Part shown: positions 1 through 26,200 of the stretch, piece by piece
How the letters are laid out: the number at the start of each line of letters is the position of its first letter
How positions within the stretch are numbered: the stretch's first letter is position 1
NCBI RefSeq assembly: GCF_030265065.1
Contig: NC_080407.1
Location: 54,043,666-54,107,665 of the forward strand
From: Corythoichthys intestinalis
Taxonomy: Eukaryota; Chordata; Actinopteri; Syngnathiformes; Syngnathidae
Direction: 5' to 3'
DNA length: 64,000 nt
The notes under the pieces: generated by a model
Databases searched by the model: none
Seen by the model: the letters and a program-made list of their open reading frames with translations, nothing else
What the model was told of the DNA's origin: nothing
Program-made: the position numbers and the translations under genes

Positions 1-1298
1 AAAGTTTAGAGATGACAAAATAGTGTTATGTTATTTAAACGACATTTAGTGCTGAAATCATACTTTTTAGAAGCATTTACTGCTAAAAGTTTGAATTCCC
101 GACCCCATGTTGAGAGTTGTTACGTCATTTCCGCATCATTTTAATGGCTACTTCCACCAATTTAGTCGTTTTAAAAAATAAATTATGAATAAATCATCAA
201 GTAAATTTTCAAAACCTGTGTATTAGGACTTTTTTAGATGAGTTGACAAATGTACTATAATTCAAATCAATTAGACTGATTTTTTTTTTTGTTTTCTATC
301 AGTGTTGTTTTCGTAAACGATGGCTATAACGAACACATTTCGTGGGCCAACAAATTTTTCCTGACAATGGCGAGACAATAAGCTAAAAACGTCTCTCCCA
401 ATAGTTTCCGTCACATGTTCACAATGTGTGACAGTTTATGTGTAGTTAGCCAGCATCCAAGCAGTGTCTAGTTTTGTCACTCATGTTGTTCCCGCCCACC
501 CACCACACCAGTGTTCTCACCAGTCTCCCCATTGCTTGTTTTGAAACACACACGGTAAGATTTGTTTTATCTTGCCAGAAAATAAGAAATTTTGCTTTAG
601 CCTTTAATGGCTAAATCTACACTAAATTTAACCTGTACCGTTAGCATAGCATTCCTGTTCATGTAGGCATTATGCTAATGCAAAGACTAACTTTTTTTAA
701 AATATATATATTTCGTATTACCACCAAATTGGTGATAAATTTGTAGATTCTCCTCTGTCAATGTTCATTTGAAAAAGTTGGAAGCCTTTATGTATTTATT
801 TTTGGAGTAAAACTTAAAAAACAGAAAAAAAATTGAGTAACGTTGACTAAACTAGACGAAATTAGTCTGAGTTGTCACTATGAAAAACTATATGAAGACA
901 AGACTAATAAGTATTATCGTCCAACAGACTAAGACCAAAATGGGCTGCCAAAAACAACTTTTTCCATGTATACATTTTAATATAAATGATGCATGTGTGT
1001 CTTGGTAAGGTGTACAAATACACTCACAGTATCCACGTGCCACCTTTTTGATTGAACAAAACAAAACAAGCACGTTCCACTCAATTCTGTTCGACTGACA
1101 AATAAAGGCAACCATGAAAAAGCAGTACTACAAAACATCAAACAATGTCACATACAATATTTACAAGCATTATTATTACTTCTTCTTATTACTGTTAGAG
1201 GCAAAATGGAAGAGACAACAGCACATGTGCTAAACACCTCTCCCCACGCTACGCCACGCCACATCACGACGAAGACCCGGATGGAGCCCGTTTCTATG
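1..1298. other. Spacer, no gene seen
   Basis: AT-rich spacer with short open frames only and no recognisable domain or splice structure. It lies beyond the 3' end of pacs1. I see nothing I can name in it. Confidence 0.6.
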
Positions 1299-2213
1299 GG
1301 GGCCGTTAGGGACACACATACACTAGTCAAACGTTCTCGCACACACTAGTGAAACCTTGTCTGATCACGCATACATGTGAAATCTTCGCACCTATACATG
1401 TTAGACGCTCGCACGCATACGTGTGAAACATTTTCGGCGCACACATACATGTGAGACGCTCGCATGTATACATATGAGACGCTCGCACGCATACATGTGA
1501 GACGCTTGCATGTATACACGTGAGACGCTTGCATGCATACATTTGTTGCGCAGGCATACATGTGAGATGCTCGCACGTATACATGTGAGACGCTCGCATA
1601 GCAATTGTGAGACGCTCGCATGCATACATGCGAGACGCTCACACCTATACATGTAAAATGCTTGCACGCACAGGTGAAATTTTCGTGCATATACATGTGA
1701 GACGCTCGCACGCATACATGAGACACTTGAACGCATACATGTCAAACATTTTTTGCACACGCATACATGTGAGACGCTCGCACACAAACATGAGAAATGC
1801 TCGCATATATACATGAGACGCACGCATATGTGTGAAACGTGAACGGCGCGCCCATTCACATGTGTACATGCGCAAGAAATGTTTCACACACATATGTGCG
1901 TCTCATGTATACGTGCGAGCATTTCACATGTATGCGTGCGAGCGTCTCACATGTATGTGTGCAAGCATCCCACATATACACATGGGCGGATTTCACATGT
2001 GCGTGTTTCACACGTCTCATGTATGCAGTACGTGCGAGCATTTCACATGTATGTGTGCGAGCGTCTCGCATGTCTCGCAAAAAATGTTTCACATGTATGC
2101 GTCCGAGCGTCTCACATGGATACGTGCGAGCGTTTCAGGTGTATGTGTACGCAGAAAACGTTTCAGTAGTGTGTGTGAAAGGTAATCCTGAATTATGTCC
2201 CTAACGGTCCCCC
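1299..2213. repeat. Head-to-head 23-bp minisatellite forming a ~0.9-kb inverted repeat
   Basis: Units of about 23 bp (core GAGACGCTCGCACGCATACA) run in one orientation from about 1345 to 1835. The reverse complement runs from about 1860 to 2180. The switch point carries the 8-bp palindrome GGCGCGCC at 1845-1852. The outer edges are an inverted pair as well: GGGGGCCGTTAGGGAC at 1299-1314 faces GTCCCTAACGGTCCCCC at 2197-2213. The whole block could fold into one long hairpin. It resembles a small inverted-repeat transposon whose interior became a minisatellite, but I found no convincing target-site duplication. Long open frames across it are a by-product of the repeat period, not genes. Confidence 0.85.
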
Positions 2214-2827
2214 AAACGTTTCCTAGCTATGCAACGACAGGACTTGAGTTCACGCGCACAAGACGTTGTAGCACCACGGAAACGCACACAAAGACATCAT
2301 CTACTTCCCCTTTTTCATTGTTTTGTATGAATTTACCCTCCCGGGCTCACAGACATTTATAGAGGAGGTTTTTTTTTTCATGTTTGGCGTCCTCAATTTG
2401 GACAATATTAGCCATAGGAACACAGGTGCTATGTTGTGGCGTGGCAAACTGGTGTGTACCACGGAAGATACATTCTTACACACAGAAAGTAACTTTCAGA
2501 GAAGTAACTGATTGGTTGTTGTTAAAACTGCATGCTTTGCTAGTCACATGATCCCAATTTCTTAGCTTAAGGGCACTTTGACATCACAATGGCTGACAAT
2601 CCAACAACTCGACCACCTTGCGTGACACGCCATCTAAGAGAAGCCATGTCACGGCGTCGGAAGGCGATTCAAGCTTTTTGATTTGACGAGTGTGAGGGGG
2701 TACACGATTACGTCACGTCTTTGACAACGAGGGGCTTCTACTGCGATGCGGAAAGCGTGAGAAGGAACGCGACAGGCGGCCCGGATTGCATATTAGCGCG
2801 ACGTGTGTAGCACGGAGGTGGCGTCGA
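2214..2827. other. 3' flank of pacs1
   Basis: Sequence just downstream of the pacs1 stop codon on the minus strand, so it should hold the 3' untranslated region. I did not find a clear AATAAA signal close to the stop. No other gene is visible. Confidence 0.4.
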
Positions 2828-17504
<14,677 letters not shown>

Positions 17505-18410
17505 GTTTCCGCGAACAGGAGGCTCGGCTGGCCGTCCTTTCCGCTACCTCCGCCGCGTGGACGCGCGTTAATGGCCGCCAGGCAGGCAGCGAGCGAGCGA
17601 GCACGTCGCCGCCGCCGAGTACGTCACGGTGTTCGCAGGAAGCGGAAATCAGACAGAACGTCCGCCTCCGTGCTGGAAAAGCAGCAAAACAAAGATGACG
17701 AAACGTTTAGCTCACACTTATTTGGAAAACAGAGAAATCGGAATCACTCTCTCCTATCCATTGAGGTGATTAGAAGGAGACGATTAAAGGAGATAATCCC
17801 GAGTTGGGTCACCTTTCATACTAAGACGTGTCAGGTGACGCAAAGTCCATCAAGTGTACACTTATGGGAGGGCTGCCAAAGGCTTCCAAGAACAAAAGCT
17901 CCAATTGTCTGAGTCACAACACGAGGTTCCCCATAGCAGTACGTTTAACGCTTTGCAAGCGATGACAGTGTAAATTTTCAACTGAATTTGAGATGGACAG
18001 TTAACATTAACAGACCGTAATGTGATGTGACACAAAATAAACGAACAATTTCCATACAATACAACTGAGAGTGCTATGCCTGCCTGCTAAGCAACAAAAC
18101 AGTATAACTAAACATCCTGTGCCCATAGGCGGAGTTTTACTTTTGGGGCAGGGGGGGCACAACATGTTGATGACCCTGAAATGCAGTGCCAGCAATAAAA
18201 TTAACTTACAAGAATATTTAAAATAAGTTGACAATGAGCGTTTTTTTGTTTCCCATCATTTTTGAGGGGAATTCTAAATCAGGCTGCTTAGGCAATACTT
18301 TTAGCCAAGATCGTCATCCATTGAATTCGGCACGCCCGCCAGTGTCGTGCCAATGTTGTTACCTCAGTTAAAAATTGTATCCCCTGGGCGAGGCTATAAG
18401 GAGGTAGATT
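17505..18410. other. pacs1 upstream region with a shared interspersed repeat
   Basis: GC-rich DNA next to pacs1 exon 1 is presumably its promoter and 5' untranslated region. From about 17930 to 18150 lies an unclassified repeat (with GAGAGTGCTATGCCTGCCTG) that returns in inverted orientation at about 41340-41640 in mta2. No gene is seen. Confidence 0.5.
17619..17627. promoter_or_regulatory. CRE-like site upstream of pacs1
   Basis: The motif GTACGTCAC lies about 115 bp upstream of the pacs1 start codon in a GC-rich stretch. It resembles a cAMP-response half site. Function is inferred from position and motif only. Confidence 0.3.
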
Positions 18411-19285
18411 TCTTTAGTATTCAATCAAAAAACGTTGCTTCAATCAAAAAATATATTTTCAACCAAAAAAAAAAACTCACTTCAATCAAAAAAAAAAATG
18501 TGAATGCAAAAATATATTTGAAATTCAAAGTCAAGTTTTTTTTTTGAAGAGAAAAAGCCTTACAAGTTGTTTAAAGTACTTTTTTTAAGAAAAAAAGCCT
18601 TACAATACTTTTTACAAGTTTTTTTAAAAGAAAAAAATAGCCTTACTTTTTTTTAAAGGAAAAAAAGCCTTACAATACTTTTTGAGAAAAAAAAGCCTTC
18701 GTTTTTTTTTTTTAAGAAAAAAAGCCTTTCAATACTTAAGAAATAAAAAGCCTTACAATAGTTTTTTTTAAAGAAAAAAAAAAGTTTTACGTTTTTTTAA
18801 GAAAAAAAAAGCCTTACTTTTTTTTTTTTTTAAAAAGCCTTACGTTTTTTTAAAGAAAAAAAGCCCTACAATACTTTTTTTAAGAAAAAAAAAGCCTTAC
18901 TTTTTTTGAGGAAAAAAAGCCTTAAAAAACAAGCATTGTAAAAAGTATTGTCAGAAAAAAAGCCTTTTTTTTTTACTTGTTTTAAGAAACAAAAAGCCTT
19001 ACAATACTTTTTTAAAGAAAAAAAAGCCTTTTAAAGAAAAAAAGCCCTACATGTTTTTTTTAAAGAAAAAAAAGCCTTACAATACTTTTTACAATACTTT
19101 TTTTTAAGAAAAAAAACTTTCGATTGAAGTAATGTTAATTTGTGGTCACATTTTGTCTAGGACATTTTTGTGATTATTATTCAATCAAAAAATGAGTTAC
19201 TTCAAAAAATAATTTTCAAAAAGAAAAATCACTTCAATCAAAAAAAAGAATTTCAATCATACAAAAGTTTTTGAATGCGAAAAAA
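18411..19285. repeat. A/T-rich tandem tract
   Basis: About 25 irregular copies of a unit built from a T run, an A run and GCCTTACAATAC, edged on both sides by related TTCAATCAAAAAA segments. Each unit is partly self-complementary because T runs alternate with A runs. Length of the runs varies strongly, as in slippage-prone DNA. No coding potential. Confidence 0.85.
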
Positions 19286-20192
19286 TATTTGAAATTGAGA
19301 ATAGTCTGGGACCCAGCTCCTTATTGGCATCTCGACCCGAACAAACTCCTCCGTCCAATCAGATTCGATTATTTGTCTTGCGTGTCAGAAGTCGTCTCCA
19401 CAACAACAATAACACAAATGGCGAACGGGAGAGCCGAGAATGTTCCGATCCGCTGCAAAATCAGTTTGAAATTACCAAAATCACATCGACAAAAGTCAAT
19501 GACAACAGTCAACATGGCTCGCGCTAGCCATGTTGAATAAACTTTTCCATTCTCTGCTCACGCTGGTTGTCGCTTTAACAACGTCATGTCCGCCCGTCGC
19601 TGATTGGTCCACTCCGCTGTTTGCTGTGGCTTGCTCCACCCTGGAAATTTAATCTAAAATTCTTTCATTCTACACATTCAGTTTACTGTAACTGTCCATT
19701 GCAATAATAAATGACAAGAGTGCCACATTTTGGGCTAAAAAAGCCACACTTACCTTTTGCCGTTTAGGGGATTTCACCCCAAGCTCCTGTGTTCTTTTGC
19801 CCACTTATAGGGTGTCTCAGGCAGCCAGGACAGCTGCCCAACACACCGGTAGATTTATCATAATAACAGCCAGACGGGTTCACACTTGTCACCCTGTCTT
19901 AACGTGCCTCATTTCGACCATTAAAACCCAAAATTAAGTTTTACCCGGATCAAGTCAACTGGATGATACTCTTGAATTCCAAACTATGGGATGGTAGAAG
20001 GGCGATAAGTAACTACCAATATCATTCGTGTGGCAATTTGTCATTTTTCCCCCAAAAAACTTTGGCCTCAATTGGTTGATTTTGCAATGGTAAAAGTAAA
20101 TTTCGAGGTCTCCACGAGCTTATATAGGCTTGGGGTTCCATCAAGATTGGTTTATTGTCATTTCATTGTAAAGACAGCATTGTTTGAATGAG

Positions 20193-20198
20193 ATTTAT
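20193..20198 (-). terminator. Polyadenylation signal of sf3b2
   Basis: AATAAA on the minus strand, 54 bp downstream of the sf3b2 stop codon. Its position fits a short 3' untranslated region. Confidence 0.65.
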
Positions 20199-20251
20199 TT
20201 ACAAAAACCAACACGTCTGCGTGATATTGTGTAATAAAAGGTTGTCCTCAT

Positions 20252-23200
20252 CTAGAACTTGAACTCTTTGTACTTCTTGGCGCCGCCTCGCGTGTCCTGC
20301 GGTTGAGCTTTCCTCTTCTTTTGCTGGGGGTCACAAAGGCACGACATTACCACCTTAATTAAAAATGAAGTTCCTAGAAATGAGCATGGTGCCGTTTTCT
20401 TGGCGTTTGTACCTTCTGTTTGGCGGCGTGCTCTGCCACCATGTCGCTAAAGTCTTCCTTCTCCACCTGCGCCTGCTGCTCACGCACATGCTCCTCGTAC
20501 TTCTGAGTCATGGCCATGGGGTCCAGCTCCAACTCGTCGGGCGCCAAGGCCACCTCCACGCCCTGGGTGTCACCTATGCCGGCCTTGCGTCCCGCCATGG
20601 CCTAGACGGAGCAAACTTAAGCTTAAAGCCGGCAGGCTCCCAACGTACCTTTTCTTGTAGGCACTGTCTAATAATGGCGGGACGCTCTGTCCCAATACAA
20701 GGAACACCGGAGAAAACCCGATATCCAACTGATAACACAACTGACAAGACTCCAAGAGCCCCTTTGATGCTGAGGTGGCAAAATCCACGACCTTCGTTGC
20801 CCGGACAACAGTAATTCCCGAATCCTCCTGTCCAATCCACAAACAAACAATCCTAAACACACCCTTCTTCCTGCCCCCAGCCCGCCCCACCCCTTCAAAA
20901 GACTGACTGTTGATCTAATCGTGGTCATTTTTCTCAAGAACTTTTTGTCGATTTCGGATGTGGTGACCTTGGAACAAGTGACTCCTCGCCAGAGTCTGTT
21001 TCGCCTTTCTGTTTGATCGCTGTCGACGCGAATAAATTGTAAACCTGTTCTCGGTGACCCTTTAAACTTTTCAAAATGGAGTCAGAAGGGTTAAGACTAA
21101 GGCGAACATGCAGCGTGTGCCCCCCCAAAAAAGGCCACATGTCATAATTAATTTTGCCACAAGGCAAAAAATGCAACATGGGAAAAGGAATTTTGCCACA
21201 TAGCAAAATAAAAAATGCCAGATAACAAAATCCATTTTGCCACATGGCAAAAAAAAAAAAAAGCCACATGGCAGAATCCATTTGGCCACATGGCAAAAAA
21301 AAAAAAAAAAAAAAGCCACATGGCAGAATCCATTTGGCCACATGGCAAAATCCAGTTTGTCACATGGCAAAAAAATGCCACATGGCAAAATCCATTTTAT
21401 CATATGGCAAAAAAATGCCACATGGCAAAATCCATTTTGTCACATGGCAAAAAAAACGCCACATTCCTAAATCCATTTTGTCACATGGCAAAAAAAAATG
21501 CCACATGGCAAAATCCATTATGCCGCTGGGCAAAAAAAAAAAAAAAAAGCCACATGGCAAAATCCATTATGCCACATGGCAAAAAAAATGCTGCATGGCA
21601 AAATCCATTTGGCCACATGGCAAATACCGCATTTGTTTCTCGCTCTCTCTCAACTTCTGATAGACTGACACGGGACTTGGCAAAACACTAGCGACTTTTT
21701 CCCAATTAACAGGACTTGAACCTACTGCTGAACAAATGAAAGACAAGGAGCGACAAACTATCTCTCTTCCCCTCTCGCTCTAAAAAATAACTTATTAATA
21801 ATCCTCCTGTCCAATTAACAAATAATCCTAAACAAAACACACCAAGAGACTTCAAAAGACAATGTTTAACTAAGCATTGCCATTTTTCCTTGGGAACCTT
21901 TTGTTGACTTGTGATATGGTGACCTTGGAACGAGTCTGCCTCCTCGCCTGAGTCAGTTTCTGTTTGATCGCTGTTGACCCGAATAAATTGTCAAGGCGTT
22001 CTCGGTGAGCCTTCTTTAAACCTTTAAAAATGGAGTCAGTACAAATGGTTAAGACTAAGGGGAATGCGCGAAGTGTGCCCTTCTGACCGAAAAATCCGGT
22101 GGTGATTCCGGCGTTCTAGCTAGATTCCTTCAGTACAGTTTTCCGGGGTCCTGTCTTACCGCCGACATGTCGTAGATGTGCGTCGAGGCCATCATGGCGG
22201 CGCCCACCGGGCCCGTCCGTCTCTCCGGAAGGACTGTGAACAGCTGTGGCGTCTCGTTGCTAAGTTGGAAAGAAGGCGTTCTGTCATGTTCTGAGTTCAG
22301 GGACACCCAACGGTAAGCTCTCTCACCCGTCCATGGCCTCCTCGATCTTCTTCTTCCTTAGCTCGATGAGTTCAGGCGTCTCCATGCCGGCGGGGACCGA
22401 TGAAAAGCCTCCCGGAGTGATCAGCCCACTGAAAAACATCACGTCAGACAAAGAAACCCAGGCAAACCCTCGCTCTCTACCTGTCGGCTGGTGTGAAGAA
22501 TCCAGTCTCGTCCGGTTTCTCTTCATCGCTCTCCTCTTCCTCCTCTTCTTCCTCAGAGGACTCTTCATCGGAAGGCTCCAGCTCGCCCCACGGCGTGCGG
22601 TCCACTTCTTCCTCTTCCGCTTTGGCCTATTCCCATCCGGTAGCATTTTTTCAGTGTTCACCCGACTGGGTTTGGCACTCACGGAGTTGCAGACTCACCT
22701 GGAAGTCGCCCGAATTGGTCCCGAACACGTCGCCGTAAAGCGGTTTGCCCATTTCGTCCACGGGGGGTTTCCCCCAGCCACCGGCGTGGTAACCAAAGGT
22801 GCAGTTCTGAAGAAGGAGATAAGCTATTGATCCACGAGTCCACGACACATCAGTACATGGGCCTACACTGCTCCTTACATCTGGGATGGGCGAGTTGAGT
22901 CCAGGGATCTTCAGGTTGGGGTAGGACGGAGGCGGCCCGTATCTCTGCATGGCAATCAGCCAGGGCGGAGGAACCTTGTGGGAGTTCTAAGAGAGCAAGT
23001 AAAACGTGAGCCCGGTGACGGGCACTCTGCCACAATGTCGACCTCGAAGACACTCACAGGGCCGACCGGCATTCCCAGCGCAATGCGCAGCTCCTCGGAA
23101 AGGTCGCCCGGCTTCTTCTCCTTCAGACGGGTCTCAAACTCCTTCCCCTGCACACGTCATTCAGTCAAGCAGAAGTAGAACACGCGCTGATGTCCAGGTC

Positions 23201-26200
23201 CTTACCTCGTAGTAAAGGTCTCCGTGGATGGTCAGCTTGGGTTTGATCTGCCACTTGAAGAAGGCGTCGTGAAGTTTTTGGTAGTCAATGTCGATCTTTC
23301 CCATTTTGGGCCGAACTTTCTCCCGCATTTTGGTCTTCATGGTTTTGGCGTCCTCCTGGAAGTCGCAATCAAAAATGAGCGACTGAGAGTTTCACCAGGT
23401 CTCAGGCGACCCACCTTCTCCTGCAAGGCCTCACGCATCTCCTGGATGCCGGTCCTCCTGATGAATTCCGGGAGCTGGAAAGGCGGCTTCTCGATGCCCC
23501 TCTTGCCCTGGAGGTACTTGCGCTTGAAGCACCAATGGCGAGGAACCGGCACGGTGTTGCGAGTGGCCTTCAAGTGCACCAGCAATTTAGGCTCCTGCGC
23601 AGTTACGTCGTGCATCTCCACCACGTCCGGACGAGCTACCAACTGAAGTGGCGCAAAAGGTTGTGGTCACGAGCCAGTTGAGCGCAACGGCGGCGATGCG
23701 AGCGGCTTACCTGCTTGAGCTCGGCGACAGTCAGACGATTCATTCGCCTCAACTTCTTCTTGGACAACTTGGGAACATCTGGGCGCACTTCCTGATTAGT
23801 AGGCGAGGCAAAAAAGCAGTGATTCCAACTCAATCCATTCATTTCTTCTACTTATTTTGAGGTTAAACAAAGCAATACCATGGACTTGAATGATACAAAA
23901 GTATTGGCACCACTGCAATTTTTGACCAAAATCACATAATTCGGACATCAAAAATTACAGATGGTGAGGGGCATAAAAGTTGTATATAGAATTTGAAAAT
24001 AATTTACAGTTCCCTGGAAATTTGCCAAAAACTTCCCCATTCACTTTTAATGGGAAAATTTCCCCATTCATTTTTAATGGGAAAATTTCCCCATTCACTT
24101 TTAATGGGAAAATTTCCCCATTCATTTCCAATTGAATTTCCAAGGGAATTTACATTGCATTGATGCCATTGACAGCCATGTATGTCGAATCTATTGATGC
24201 CAACATACTTGGATTCCATTGACGCATATGTAAGTCGATGCAATTGACATCCATGGACGTCCAAATTTTCCATTCATTTCCGATGGCATTAACATTGCAT
24301 TGAGGCCAATTCAGACAGACGCCGTTGACGGCCATGTATGTCAGTTCTATTGATGCCAATGTACTTGGATTCCATTGACGCATATGGATGTCGATGCCAT
24401 TGACGGTTGTGGACGTCCAAATTTCCCTTTCATTTTCAATGGCATTTACGGCCATGTTTGTCGTTACTACTGATGCCAATGTACTGGGATTCCATTGACA
24501 CAAATGTAAGTCGATGCCATTGACGGCCATGGACGTCCAAATTTCCCAATTCATTTTTAATGCCAAAAAAAAAACAAATGTCCCTAAATCAACAGGAAAT
24601 GACCAGGTATCAATAGAACACGCCCCCAAATATCCACAAATGACCTGATATGACCAGGACACGCCCCTAAATGTCCACAAATGACCTGATAGGACTAGGA
24701 CACGCCCCCCAAATGTCCCAATATGACTAGGACACGCCCCAAATGACCTTATATTACCAGGATACGCCCCCAAATGTACCCAAATCAACAGAAAGTGACC
24801 TGATATTGTCCTCGTAATGTCCCCAAACCAACCTGGGCAGTGCTAAGATCTGTATCTCCACACAGCAAAGCCCTAGAGTAATTGCTCCAGAAATCACAGT
24901 TTCTAGCTAGAGATGGTTTTGTAACCTTTCCCAGCTTTATACAAATCAACGATACTTGATCGCAAGTCGTCAGACAGCCGAGCAATGACTCACATCAGAC
25001 AATGCTTCTCATCAAGACAGTTCTTACCAGGTGTGTGTTTTATAGTGGGCAGGGTCGCTCTAAACAACTCATCAGTGATAGGGCACACACCTGACTTGAA
25101 TTGTTTGGTAAAAATTGGGTTCAATTGCTCTTTAAATCACCTTAGGCAGAGGGTTCACTTATTTTTCCCCCCTTCTGTTATTGTTTGCATGCTATCCTCA
25201 TTCAAATGTGAAAATCTATGAATGTTTGGGTGGTTTTATTGAAAGACTTTTTTCATCTGTGTGATTTTGACAAAGATGAGATCACATTTGATGGTGATTT
25301 TATGCAGAAAGGTGAGAAATTCCAAAAGGTTCAGATACTTTTTCATACTACTGTCTCCCTAAAGGAGGTGCCTGTTTTGGTTTTAGGCCCCCTATGGATC
25401 GGCCCCGTGTCCTGTCAAGTACTGGTGAAGTCTACGGTGATACGCAACAAGCTCCAAACCTCATCACTGTCGTCGCTGTCTTTCTTCTCCAACTCAAAGC
25501 CTTTCTTCCTCAGGAAGCCAAATTCCTGCTTTTCTGTCTTTTCCGGCTCCTTTTCCTTCTCCTTCTTGAGATCATCCGTGAGCTGTCAATCAAAGGGTTA
25601 GTCGGCGACGGCTGTCGGAAGTCGCGCAAACTCGTCGCACGGGGACTACCTTGAAGGCATCAAAGATGCGCTTGAAGATGATGTAACTCGAGTCGTAGAT
25701 GTCGGGCTCCTCGGCGACGTACTCGATCTCCACGTCAGGCTCCTCGTTCTTCTCCTCTTCTTGAACTCTGTTCTGCTCCTTCTCCTGAGCGCGTTTGCTT
25801 TTGCTCTTCTTCTTGCGGTTCCTGCGTCTGCGGTTCTTCTGAGGGGACGATTTCACGTTAACGGTTGGAAAGACCCGCCTCAAAGAAGTGAGACTCACGT
25901 CTTTCTTTGATAGGCGGCTGCTGTCGTCATCTCCCGCCTCGGGCGCTCCGAGTGCGGAATTCCCAGAGCCCGCACGCGCGTCGTCCTCCGCCGCCGCTTC
26001 TGCGGGGTCCACGTGTTGCTCCTGTCTGATCTCCTTCAGCTGTAGGATCTTCTCCAGTGCCTGGGGGATTTTGGGCCCCCCGATGCCGATATCGTCGTTC
26101 TGCCACATCTGGAACGGTGATCGACAATTGTCAAATTGTCAAAAGCTCCTCCTTCGTCACTCACCTCTCTGTTGTCCTCTCCCGGGGGCGGCGGCGGTAG

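Noticed and set aside
1345-1830. CRISPR-like array appearance
   Set aside because: Units are contiguous with no spacers, in a vertebrate genome with introns.
1327-2204. Several overlapping 60-150 codon open frames on both strands rich in Cys, Met and His
   Set aside because: They are translations of a 23-bp minisatellite; the open frames follow from the unit sequence and have no conserved domain.
20365-20890. Open frames of 100-150 codons overlapping the sf3b2 3' exons
   Set aside because: Opposite-strand or shifted-frame shadows of sf3b2 and of a retroposon copy.
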